Positions 42,028 to 49,573 of a DNA stretch of 64,000 nt are shown in pieces. The first letter of the stretch is position 1, and the number at the start of each line of letters is the position of its first letter. The notes under the pieces were generated by a model. The model searched no databases and was not told the origin of the DNA. It worked only from the letters and a program-made list of their open reading frames with translations. The translations under genes were made by a program, and so were the position numbers. Source of the stretch: DAOUAT01 sp964551735 (GTDB lineage: Bacteria > Chloroflexota > Anaerolineae > CG2-30-64-16); contig CAZKEF010000026.1 of assembly GCA_964551735.1 (NCBI GenBank), positions 19,855-83,854 on the forward strand. Direction: 5' to 3'.

Positions 42028-43176
42028 CTAATACCGGAACACCGCGGCGAGCGGAGCGCCAGCGGGCGTTTGTTCTGGCTCAACCGGGTAGACAGTTCCC
42101 CCGTTCAGGATAGTTTGAATAGCAGCCAGATCGAGAAGGTCCTCGTCGCCGGCCTCAGGGTCCTGGTGGACATGAACTGTTCCTGTGTCCGGGTCGAGAC
42201 GGCCCCACATCTGAACGCCGACGGCGACAAACAATACATCCACCCGCCCCTGGTGTGCTGCCGAAACTGCCTCCTGCACGTCGGCGGTGGTTTTGCCTGT
42301 GCCGCCCAATTGGCGGTACCGAGCGACCGCCGTCTCTTGGGCTTGCGTGAAGATGGGCTGCACCAGGGGCCATGCCTTGGCATGCAAGTCTTCGGGGCTC
42401 AGCGCCTCGGGATTGCCTGGAATTCCCCTGGCCAGAAGGTGCGGGTTCGTATTTGCCTGGGTGTATAGCGGGAAGAGATACTCGACGCCTGCCAGCACGA
42501 TCGGCGATTGCTCGCCTGTCAGCAGGCCGGGTAACTCATCATCTATCTTGTGGAACCAGCGCAGAAGCCTGCCTTTGGCCTCATCGCTGATGTCGTGACC
42601 ATGAAACACGGCCGAGCGACTTCCTGTTGCCCACGAGGTGCCGGTATGGAATTGCAGGTGTCTCTCGAAGCGCTCATATTGAAGCGCCTCGGCCAGGCTC
42701 GCGGGTAAGTTTTCGGTTTCGATCTCGTCGACTGTATGCCGGGTGCCTTCTAACAATCTGACTTGACCCTGGCTAAGGGCCAGGATGTAAAAGTGACCGT
42801 TGCTGGCAAAGAACGGGAGGAGTGGCTTGAGATGAAAACGCCGGGATACCACCACCAGTTCTTCGAACGAGAGGGGAAGGCGATAGGAATGAAACTGCTC
42901 AGGTGTGAAGAACACCGACAGGCCGTCGCTCTGGTGGCGCCAGAAGCCTGGTTCCTGTGCCAGGCGTTGGGCCGGTTTCAGCATCTCCCGCACGTCTGGG
43001 GAGCGGAGGCCCTGGCTCAGCAGGCGTTCCTCCGCCTCTCGCAGCAGATTCCGGAAGCGGATTGGATCCTGCTCGCTGTCTTTGCCGGCCCGGTGAGCAG
43101 GCATGAACAGCGACACGTGCCAGCCAGGATCTTTGCCGATGAGGGTTTTCAATTCGTCGCTTGTGATCATGTCCAT
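42028..43176 (-). CDS. baeRF-type (archaeo-eukaryotic release-factor-like) protein
   Basis: 382 aa. The layout of an N-terminal region with HVSLFMPAHRAG and FRNLLREAEERL, a middle LSVFFTPEQFHSYRLPLSFEELVVVSRRFHLKPLLPF, and a C-terminal Rossmann-like half with DVLFVAVGVQMWGRLDPDTGTVHVH fits the bacterial archaeo-eukaryotic release factor families (family 3-like). Their role is uncertain, perhaps ribosome-associated stress functions. It starts inside the 3' end of the GpgS-like gene (ATGGACATGA overlap), so it is translationally coupled to it. Confidence 0.68.
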   Translation of the reverse strand: MDMITSDELKTLIGKDPGWHVSLFMPAHRAGKDSEQDPIRFRNLLREAEERLLSQGLRSPDVREMLKPAQRLAQEPGFWRHQSDGLSVFFTPEQFHSYRLPLSFEELVVVSRRFHLKPLLPFFASNGHFYILALSQGQVRLLEGTRHTVDEIETENLPASLAEALQYERFERHLQFHTGTSWATGSRSAVFHGHDISDEAKGRLLRWFHKIDDELPGLLTGEQSPIVLAGVEYLFPLYTQANTNPHLLARGIPGNPEALSPEDLHAKAWPLVQPIFTQAQETAVARYRQLGGTGKTTADVQEAVSAAHQGRVDVLFVAVGVQMWGRLDPDTGTVHVHQDPEAGDEDLLDLAAIQTILNGGTVYPVEPEQTPAGAPLAAVFRY

Positions 43177-45011
43177 GCGTCTTCCTCGCTTCCGCTGCCT
43201 CTGGCAGCATATTCGGGGATTTCGATCATCGGCGGCCGCACCTGCTCCCGCGCTTCCCGCAACTCCAGGTACAGCCGATCGGCATCGGCCCGGACCAGCT
43301 TCATAGTTCGGTTGACGTCATCTACCAGGGACAGCCCGTGCCGGCGTTCCAGCTTGCGCAGGAAGACCTGCAGCGCGGCGTAGGTGGTCTCGGCCAACGA
43401 CTCGTGCGAACGTTGCACGGGCAGATACCCCTGCAGATCCACCTGGGCGATGGCGGACAGACCGTAACGCTCGTAGATCTCCAGTAGGAGGGCCGGATGC
43501 ACCCCCGGGCCTGCGGGGAACGGCAGCCGTTCCAACGCGGCGCGGCGCCCCGCGCATTGGCCGCCCAGCAGCGGCAGCACGCCGGACAGATCGGGGTAGA
43601 GCAGGCTCAACAGCGGCCGCACCGCCAGATCGGCCGCATGTTCGCTGTCAAATTGCGCTCGGTGCGCGGTGTCTGCCGGCCGCTGGCCGAAGCCTTTCAC
43701 GTATTGGAGGCGCCCATCGCTGAGCAGCGGGCCCAGCAACCCGCACACAAAACGCGGCTGCATGTGGGTGATGTTGCTGTCCAGCCAGACCACGAGATCG
43801 CCGCGCGTCAGGTGAAGGCTCTTCCACAGCGCCTCGCCCTGACCTCCCAATGCGCCGTACTGCGGCAGGATCTCCTGCTGGATGTAGACGGGCACGCCCA
43901 GGTCCGCAGCGATCTCGCGCGTACGGTCGGTGGAGCCATCGTCAACGAGCACGATCTCGTCCAACAGCGGCCGCTTGTCGTGCAGCGCCGATTTGACGCT
44001 GCGGATGACCTTGCCGATGGTGGCCTCTTCGTTGAGAGCGGGCAGGGCCAGGCTGATGCTGATCCCACGCTTAGCTTTGAGGGCCAGCAGCTTCTCGACG
44101 TCGGCGAACTCCTCGGCCTGGTAGGTGTTTTCGGCCAGCCATTTATCCACCAGCAGGGTGATTGCGCCTTGGGCCATGGCGGGGTCGGCGGGTTGCTCAG
44201 GCACAGTCCGGCGCGTGCGCACCAGCAGGATGCTGGCCGGGCTTTCCCGGCGCACGCGATCAGCGACGGCCCCCAGCGATGCGCCTCTGAGCCGGGCAGC
44301 GCTGCCCATGACCACCAGGTCGGCATCCCTGCTGGCAGCCAGGATCGCGGCCCCCTGGTCGTCGGTTTCGAGTTCGTTCAGCCTTACCTCAGGCAGGCTG
44401 GTCAGCACCTCCGCCAGCCCTTGATAGGCGGCCTCGCTGCGATCGCTGACATCTCCCCTGCTGGCGGGCGCGCGCAGGTGCAGCACGGTCACCGTGGTCT
44501 CGGAGATCTGCGCGGTGGTCAGCGCCAGGCGCACCGCGAGTTCGGCATATGGCCCACCCCGAACCGGGACCAGGATGCGGGAGATCTTGGGTGGCAGCGC
44601 GGCGCCGCAGGCCAGGGCAACGTCGCACGGCGGATGCGCCAGCCAGGCGCAGAGGTCAGGCGACAGCGGCTCCGGCCCCGCCGGATGGCTGAGGATCACC
44701 AGGTCGGGCTCCTCCTGTTGGACGGCGCGCGTGATTTCCGGCCAGGGGGCATGGGTGACGCGCACCCGGACGCGTACGTTGAGCGCCTGGGTCGCGCTCA
44801 GCCGGTTCAGGGTGGCGCGCAATTCGCGTGCCGCCAGCATCCCGAACGCCAGCGGTTCCTCCGGCGGCAGCGTCACCAGCCCAAGCAGCGTGATGTTGCG
44901 CGCCTCCAAGACCCCCAACGCCGCGGCAAGGACGATCTCAGGCGCGCATCCCGGCAATACCGGCGCCAGTACCTTACGGAATGGCGCGAACTCGCGAGCG
45001 ACTTGGGTCAT
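43167..45011 (-). CDS. USP-USP-glycosyltransferase fusion, GpgS-like (glucosyl-3-phosphoglycerate synthase family)
   Basis: 614 aa. Residues 1-290 are two USP-like domains (AREFAPFRKVLAPVL; RILVPVRGGPYAELAVRLAL, VVMGSAARLRGASLGAVADRV). Residues about 300-610 match GpgS: WLAENTYQAEEF, ISLALPALNEEATIGKVI, IVLVDDGSTDRTREIA, GGQGEALWKSL, YVKGFGQRP, YERYGLSAIAQVDL. GpgS transfers glucose from a nucleotide sugar to 3-phosphoglycerate, the first step to glucosylglycerate. Two sites depart from the family as I recall it: the metal-binding DxD is DSN (Asp411-Ser412-Asn413), and the GVE motif near the end is GVH. Donor, acceptor or activity may therefore differ. It is coupled to the receiver gene upstream and the baeRF gene downstream by overlaps. 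Confidence 0.75.
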   Translation of the reverse strand: MTQVAREFAPFRKVLAPVLPGCAPEIVLAAALGVLEARNITLLGLVTLPPEEPLAFGMLAARELRATLNRLSATQALNVRVRVRVTHAPWPEITRAVQQEEPDLVILSHPAGPEPLSPDLCAWLAHPPCDVALACGAALPPKISRILVPVRGGPYAELAVRLALTTAQISETTVTVLHLRAPASRGDVSDRSEAAYQGLAEVLTSLPEVRLNELETDDQGAAILAASRDADLVVMGSAARLRGASLGAVADRVRRESPASILLVRTRRTVPEQPADPAMAQGAITLLVDKWLAENTYQAEEFADVEKLLALKAKRGISISLALPALNEEATIGKVIRSVKSALHDKRPLLDEIVLVDDGSTDRTREIAADLGVPVYIQQEILPQYGALGGQGEALWKSLHLTRGDLVVWLDSNITHMQPRFVCGLLGPLLSDGRLQYVKGFGQRPADTAHRAQFDSEHAADLAVRPLLSLLYPDLSGVLPLLGGQCAGRRAALERLPFPAGPGVHPALLLEIYERYGLSAIAQVDLQGYLPVQRSHESLAETTYAALQVFLRKLERRHGLSLVDDVNRTMKLVRADADRLYLELREAREQVRPPMIEIPEYAARGSGSEEDAWT

Positions 45012-45475
45012 GATCCTCTCCTGGGTTCCAATGGCGGGTTGGCGGACAAGCCCACGGGGTCCCCTGAGATGTCTGACGGGGGCGTCACAAGGCCTTGTTG
45101 CACGATCCTACGGAACTCAGCGACTTCTACCGGTTTCTCTAGACAATGAAAGACGCGCAGGCGGGCGGCTTCCTCGCGCAACTGCCGGCAACCGTAAGCT
45201 GTCATCCACACAACAGGCAGCTCCGGCAATCGTGCTCTGGCGAAAGATGTGAGGGTGATGCCATCGAGCACAGGGAGCCGGATATCGGTCACCAGCAGGT
45301 CAAAGGGTGTCGTGTCCAGCAGGCGATAAGCTTCGCTGCCATCTTGGGCAGTTATGACGGTGCAAGGCTCGCTCATGCGGCGCAGGCTTGCGCTGAGCAC
45401 GAAAAGCACTTGGGGATCGTCATCCACCAGCAGGACGCGCTTCGCTGGGACACCGTAGCGCTTGGGATCGTCCAC
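45008..45475 (-). CDS. Single-domain response regulator (receiver)
   Basis: 155 aa from a GTG at 45475. Receiver domain with RVLLVDDDPQVLFVLS (acidic pair), phospho-acceptor Asp in LLVTDIRLPVLDGI, VVWMTAYG (Thr) and CLEKPVE (Lys). There is no output domain, only a 30-residue tail. It overlaps the GpgS-like gene by ATGA, so phosphorelay input may be tied to production of that enzyme or of the baeRF protein. The kinase may be the one encoded at 46263. Confidence 0.85.
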   Translation of the reverse strand: MDDPKRYGVPAKRVLLVDDDPQVLFVLSASLRRMSEPCTVITAQDGSEAYRLLDTTPFDLLVTDIRLPVLDGITLTSFARARLPELPVVWMTAYGCRQLREEAARLRVFHCLEKPVEVAEFRRIVQQGLVTPPSDISGDPVGLSANPPLEPRRGS

Positions 45476-45555
45476 ACCCCTATGCTAACAGAGTGGTCGG
45501 CAAGGAACGGGTGGGATCGGTTTGAGATAGGTTGGTGGTTGGTTTGAGAGACGGG

Positions 45556-46266
45556 TTATCCCAGGGTGTAGCCCACGCCGCGCACGTTGAGGATGAGGCG
45601 CGGCCGCGCGGGGTCGGGCTCGATCTTGGCCCGCAGGCGATGGATGTACCACTTCACGAGCTGCCGGGCTTCATGTTGGTAGTCTGGCTCATACCCGCGG
45701 ATCGTCCGTGCCAGCTCCTTGGGCGACACGGTGCGATGGGCATTTTCGATCAGGTGCGCCAGCAGGTTGAATTCGGCAGGCGTCAGATCGAGGGGTTGGC
45801 CTGCTCGCGTCACCTGGCGTTTGTCCAGGTCAAGGATGAGGTCCTCATGCCGCAAGCGGTGGTTGGGAGCATCTGCCGGTTCAAGTTCCGCGTGGCGTCG
45901 CGCCAACGCCTCACGGACCGCTTCCAGCACGGCTCGTGGTTCGGCCGGCTTCAGCAAGTAACCGTCCACGCCTTCGCGGATAGCTGCCAGGGCCGATTCC
46001 AGCGATCCGTAGGCGGTGAGGATGATGGCTGCGGTTCGCGGCCATCGCCAACGGATCGCGGTGAGCACGCGCAGGCCATCTACGCGCGTGCCAAGATTCA
46101 GGTCTATGACGGCCAGGTCGAAAGCGTTGTCGCGCAGCAGCTCGAGGGCAGCCTCGCCGCTTTCGGCTTGCGTCACCACATGGCCGGCGCGGCGGAGCGT
46201 CTCGCCCAGTGAAAAACGCACGGCCGGATCATCATCCACCACCAGCGAACGCAGCGGATCGCTCAT
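45556..46266 (-). CDS. OmpR-type response regulator
   Basis: 236 aa from the ATG at 46266, which overlaps the kinase stop as ATGA. Receiver: SLVVDDDPAVRFSLGETL, LAVIDLNLGTRVDGL, ILTAYGS and LLKPAEP. C-terminal winged-helix Trans_reg_C domain: LDLTPAEFNLLAHLIENAHRTVSPKELARTIRG and VKWYIHRLRAKIEPDPARPRLILNVRGVGYTL. DNA-binding regulator, most likely phosphorylated by the histidine kinase encoded immediately upstream. Confidence 0.93.
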   Translation of the reverse strand: MSDPLRSLVVDDDPAVRFSLGETLRRAGHVVTQAESGEAALELLRDNAFDLAVIDLNLGTRVDGLRVLTAIRWRWPRTAAIILTAYGSLESALAAIREGVDGYLLKPAEPRAVLEAVREALARRHAELEPADAPNHRLRHEDLILDLDKRQVTRAGQPLDLTPAEFNLLAHLIENAHRTVSPKELARTIRGYEPDYQHEARQLVKWYIHRLRAKIEPDPARPRLILNVRGVGYTLG

Positions 46267-47939
46267 GATCCTTGCTCCGGTTCTGCCGGCAGCCACACTA
46301 CAAAGGTCGTGCCGTGATTGGGCTGGCTGTGTACTTCAATGGTGCCGCGGTGCCGCTCAATGATGTTGCGGCTAGTGAAAAGCCCTAGTCCCAAGCCCTT
46401 TCTCTTGGTGCTGAAGAACGGCTCAAAGATGTGTTCCAGCACCGTAGGCGCCATCCCATCACCTGTATCGCGCACGGTTACGCTGACCCCGGCCGGGTTC
46501 CGGGTTGGCGCCGTGCGGACCAACAGCCTTCCACCTTGCGGCATGGCCTCTAGCGCGTTCAGGAGGATGTTGAGGAATACCTGGCGGATGCGATCCGGCG
46601 CTGCCACGAGCCCCGGCAAGCGGGAGGCTGGCAGCCAGGTGATCGTGATCCCCTGTTGTGTGCATTGCTGCGTGTTGAGGGTGATCAGTTGCGCTAGAAC
46701 GTCGTTCAGGGCGACCGGTTCAACGCGCTCTGATTCCAGGCCATTTTGTAGGTCGCGCAACTGCGCCACCGTGCGGGCAACCCTCCGCAGCTCCTCCCTG
46801 GCGACGGCCAGGTAACGTCCCGCCTCCGTCGGCTCGGCCAGCGTCTCATCGGCCAGGCCTAGGCAGCCGATGATGGCCTGGAGTGGGTTGTTGATCTCGT
46901 GGGCCAGCGATGCGCCGAGCCGACCGGTGATGGCCAACCTTTCCGCATGGATGAGCGCGGCTTGTGTCTTGCGCGCTTCGGTGACATCCTCGATCATGGC
47001 GATGGCCAGGTTGCCCGCTTCGGGCGCGGCGCGGACATGCGCCAGTGTCAGGCGCGCCCAGATAATCCTGCCATCCTTGCGGCGTAGCGCGATATCCCGC
47101 TTGAGAGGCGGCTTTTGGCCGGGCAAGAAGTCTTCGAAGCGCAGGCCTAGATCAAAACGGTTTTCCCTGGTATCAGCCAGATCCTCGAAGGTCATCTCAG
47201 TCAACTCCGCTTCGTCGTAGCCGAGGATCTCTTGTGCTGCCGGATTGGTTTGCAGGATGCGTCCGTCGGGCGTCGTCAGCAACATGCCGATGGGCGCAGC
47301 CAAGACAATGGCGCGCAAGCGCGCCTCGCTGAGACGGAGGGCGGCAGTCCGCCGCGCCACCTGCGCCTCCAGCTCCTCCGTATGCTGGCGGATCTGCTGG
47401 TGGAGCCGGGCATTCACGATGGCAACCGCAAGTTGATCGGCGGCGTCCGTGGCGATTTCCAGGGTCTCTTCGGGCAGCGGGCCGGGGCTGGCCAGGCCAA
47501 ACGTCAGCGCGCCGATCACCTGGCCCTCAGTCGCGAGCGGGAAGCTGGCGTAGCCGCGCACCCCTTCGCTGCGCATCAACGCCACCCATTCGTGCGTGTC
47601 GGGCGCATCGCTCAGGTCGGTCACCAGATGCGCCTGGCCCTGCGGCGCGTGGCCAAAGAAGGATGCGCGGCTGAGTTGCGTTCGGGCGCCGGCCCGCAAT
47701 TGCAGATCTGAGTTGCTGCAGGTGGCCAGCAGCAGCGCCTCATCGGCCTCAAAATCGAACAGGGTAACGCTGGCGCGCAGGTAGGGCACAAGCTGACGCA
47801 GGCCTCGGAGCGCTACATCGGCGGTTTGATCGACGGACTGTGCGCGCAGGACGGCCCGATCAATTTCGCGGAGCAGCCACAACCGTTCCCGATACCGTTG
47901 GGCCTCGCTGGCTGCGGCCGATCTTGGTTCCCGGGGCAT
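46263..47939 (-). CDS. GAF-PAS hybrid sensor histidine kinase
   Basis: 558 aa from the ATG at 47939 with AGGAGG four bases upstream; the frame runs further to 48293 without support. Residues about 35-190 form a GAF domain (AVLRAQSVDQTADVALRGLRQLVPYLRASVTLFDF). Residues 205-320 are a coiled segment and PAS domain (LRAIVLAAPIGMLLTTPDGRILQTNPAAQEILGYDE). HisKA (LGASLAHEINNPLQAIIG, phosphoacceptor His) and HATPase_c (NILLNALEAMPQGG, DTGDGMAP, GLGLGLF) follow. No membrane segment, so it is a cytoplasmic sensor. It is cotranscribed with the OmpR-type regulator and driven by the extended -10 promoter at 47956. Confidence 0.92.
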   Translation of the reverse strand: MPREPRSAAASEAQRYRERLWLLREIDRAVLRAQSVDQTADVALRGLRQLVPYLRASVTLFDFEADEALLLATCSNSDLQLRAGARTQLSRASFFGHAPQGQAHLVTDLSDAPDTHEWVALMRSEGVRGYASFPLATEGQVIGALTFGLASPGPLPEETLEIATDAADQLAVAIVNARLHQQIRQHTEELEAQVARRTAALRLSEARLRAIVLAAPIGMLLTTPDGRILQTNPAAQEILGYDEAELTEMTFEDLADTRENRFDLGLRFEDFLPGQKPPLKRDIALRRKDGRIIWARLTLAHVRAAPEAGNLAIAMIEDVTEARKTQAALIHAERLAITGRLGASLAHEINNPLQAIIGCLGLADETLAEPTEAGRYLAVAREELRRVARTVAQLRDLQNGLESERVEPVALNDVLAQLITLNTQQCTQQGITITWLPASRLPGLVAAPDRIRQVFLNILLNALEAMPQGGRLLVRTAPTRNPAGVSVTVRDTGDGMAPTVLEHIFEPFFSTKRKGLGLGLFTSRNIIERHRGTIEVHSQPNHGTTFVVWLPAEPEQGS

Positions 47940-47955
47940 GTATCCTCCTGGGCAC

Positions 47956-47964
47956 ATTATAGCA
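47956..47964 (-). promoter_or_regulatory. Extended -10 promoter of the histidine kinase gene
   Basis: On the minus strand TGCTATAAT is a near-perfect extended -10, 17 bases before the ATG at 47939. The mRNA leader would be only about ten bases and begin at the ribosome site. Confidence 0.65.
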
Positions 47965-48090
47965 TAATTGGCTGTCGGTCGCGATAAGTTGCCAGCTCGA
48001 CGGAAATGCCAACCCAAGCCAGCCGTTCGCGGCGAAACTTTCTGGTATGATGACGTCGCCGCAGGGATCATCCTGCCCAGCGGCTGCGCT

Positions 48091-48118
48091 TTGAACGTCG
48101 GGGAGGCTTTGCTATACT
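48091..48118 (+). promoter_or_regulatory. Promoter of the PII-like/exchanger operon
   Basis: -35 TTGAAC (48091-48096), 16-bp spacer ending TGC, -10 TATACT (48113-48118). A second extended -10, TGGTATGAT, lies at 48043-48051. The 47940-48204 gap holds these divergent promoters and no further gene. Confidence 0.6.
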
Positions 48119-48204
48119 GCTGTATCGTTCGTGGGCATTGGTGTTTTAACGATGCCTGGTGCTCGGCGCCGCGCTGAGCCTGACCGAGAGGAGGGACAAC
48201 TGCG

Positions 48205-48570
48205 ATGTACATGGTCATGCTTGTGTTGGATATTCCTGATCGGCTGGATGCTGTGCTCGATGCCTGGGACGCTGTCGGGGTGCGCGGCGCCACGATAGCA
48301 GAGACGACCGGTGTTCACCGTCGGCGGACCCGGCGGGGTCGCGTGGCTGCACGCTATGCCCTGGGCGGCATGGGGCCCGGCGATGAGCAAGGCAACTATA
48401 CGCTCTGGGCTATCGTGCCGGACCAGGAAGCTATGCAGCGTTGCCTGGTCGCGACCGAAGGGGTGGTCGGTGACCTGAACGGGCCGAACACCGGCGTGCT
48501 GGCGGCGTGGCCCCTGGCGTTGGTCAAAGGTGTGTCGCTCCAGGCCGCCGACACAAGTCAGGAGGGCTGA
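48205..48570 (+). CDS. Small PII-like (ferredoxin-fold) protein
   Basis: 121 aa with GAGGAGGG ten bases before the ATG. The pattern MYMVMLVLDIPDRLDAVLDAWDAVGVRGATI (beta strand, helix, strand leading to a G-x-R/G-x loop) and later LWAIVPDQEAMQRCLVATEGVVGDL suggests a ferredoxin-like beta-alpha-beta fold similar to PII-like signalling proteins, which often pair with transporters. The middle is a basic loop (HRRRTRRGRVAARYALGG). The stop overlaps the start of the exchanger gene by one base (TGATG), so production is coupled. A regulatory role for the exchanger is inferred; fold assignment is tentative. Confidence 0.6.
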   Translation: MYMVMLVLDIPDRLDAVLDAWDAVGVRGATIAETTGVHRRRTRRGRVAARYALGGMGPGDEQGNYTLWAIVPDQEAMQRCLVATEGVVGDLNGPNTGVLAAWPLALVKGVSLQAADTSQEG

Positions 48571-49559
48571 TGGTCTGGCTGATTTTTCTGGGCAGCGCAG
48601 CGGTGATCGTGCTGGCTGCGCTGCAGTTGGCTAAGTACGGCGACGCCATCGCTCAGCGGACGAGGCTCGGGGGCATGTTTGTGGGCACGCTGCTGATGGC
48701 AGGCGCGACATCCCTGCCGGAGTTGTTGACGGGCATCAATTCGCTGAGCCAGGGCGTGCCGAACCTGGCTGCCGGCAATCAGTTGGGCAGCAACATGTTC
48801 AACATGTTCGTGCTGGCTGTGCTCGACCTGCTGTTCCGGCAGGCGCGCATCTTGCGCCGGGTGGCAATGCGCCACGCGCTCACCGCCAGCCTGGGCGCGT
48901 TGCTGATCGGGATGGCTTCCTTTTTCATACTCGCGGGCGTGGATGCGCGGATCGGCTGGGTGGGCGTGGACAGCCTGCTGCTGGTGGCCGTTTATGTGGG
49001 CGGCGTGCGCCTCATCCAGTCGGGCATCCCTGGCCCTGCCCACGAGATGGCGCCAGAGGCTGAGCTGGAGGGTGTTCCAAGCCTGCGTCACGCCTTGATC
49101 GGCTTCTTCGCGGCGGCTGGCGTGCTGATCGCGGTCACGCCGCAACTGGTGCATAGCAGCGCTGAAATCGCCGAGCTTACCGGCCTCGGAACAGGCTTCG
49201 TCGGTGCGACCCTGGTGGCAATGGTCACCTCCTTGCCCGAGCTGGCGACCACCATCGCGGCGGCGCGCATCGGCGCATTCGACCTGGCAATCGGCAACCT
49301 CTTCGGCAGCAACGCTTTCAACGTGGTCGCTCTGGCCCTGACCGACTTCTTTTACCTGCCTGGGCGCTTACTGGGTGCGATCGACCCTGCTTTTGCGCTG
49401 GTGGCGCTGTTGGGACTGATCCTCACCAGCCTAGCGTTGATCGGCAACCTGGCGCGCGTCGAGCGCCGACTGTTGTTCATTGAGATCGACGCGGCGATCA
49501 TATTCCTGGTGTACCTTGCCGGTATGTGGTTCCTCTACCAGCGCGGGATCGGTGCGTGA
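48570..49559 (+). CDS. Na+/Ca2+-exchanger family (CaCA) cation antiporter
   Basis: 329 aa from the ATG at 48570 (TGATG overlap with the previous gene). About ten hydrophobic segments and the two inverted alpha repeats typical of the family: MAGATSLPELLTGINSLSQGVPNLAAGNQLGSNMFN and MVTSLPELATTIAAARIGAFDLAIGNLFGSNAFN, each with the TSLPE and GNxxGSNxFN motifs. It exchanges Ca2+ or another cation for Na+ or H+. The gene converges on the GH3 gene, with 14 bp between stops. Confidence 0.9.
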   Translation: MVWLIFLGSAAVIVLAALQLAKYGDAIAQRTRLGGMFVGTLLMAGATSLPELLTGINSLSQGVPNLAAGNQLGSNMFNMFVLAVLDLLFRQARILRRVAMRHALTASLGALLIGMASFFILAGVDARIGWVGVDSLLLVAVYVGGVRLIQSGIPGPAHEMAPEAELEGVPSLRHALIGFFAAAGVLIAVTPQLVHSSAEIAELTGLGTGFVGATLVAMVTSLPELATTIAAARIGAFDLAIGNLFGSNAFNVVALALTDFFYLPGRLLGAIDPAFALVALLGLILTSLALIGNLARVERRLLFIEIDAAIIFLVYLAGMWFLYQRGIGA

Positions 49560-49573
49560 ATCGGCGACTGCAC

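Noticed and set aside
43497..45149. 550-codon plus-strand frame antisense to the USP-GT gene
   Set aside because: No ribosome site or recognisable domain, and the minus-strand gene matches known families throughout.
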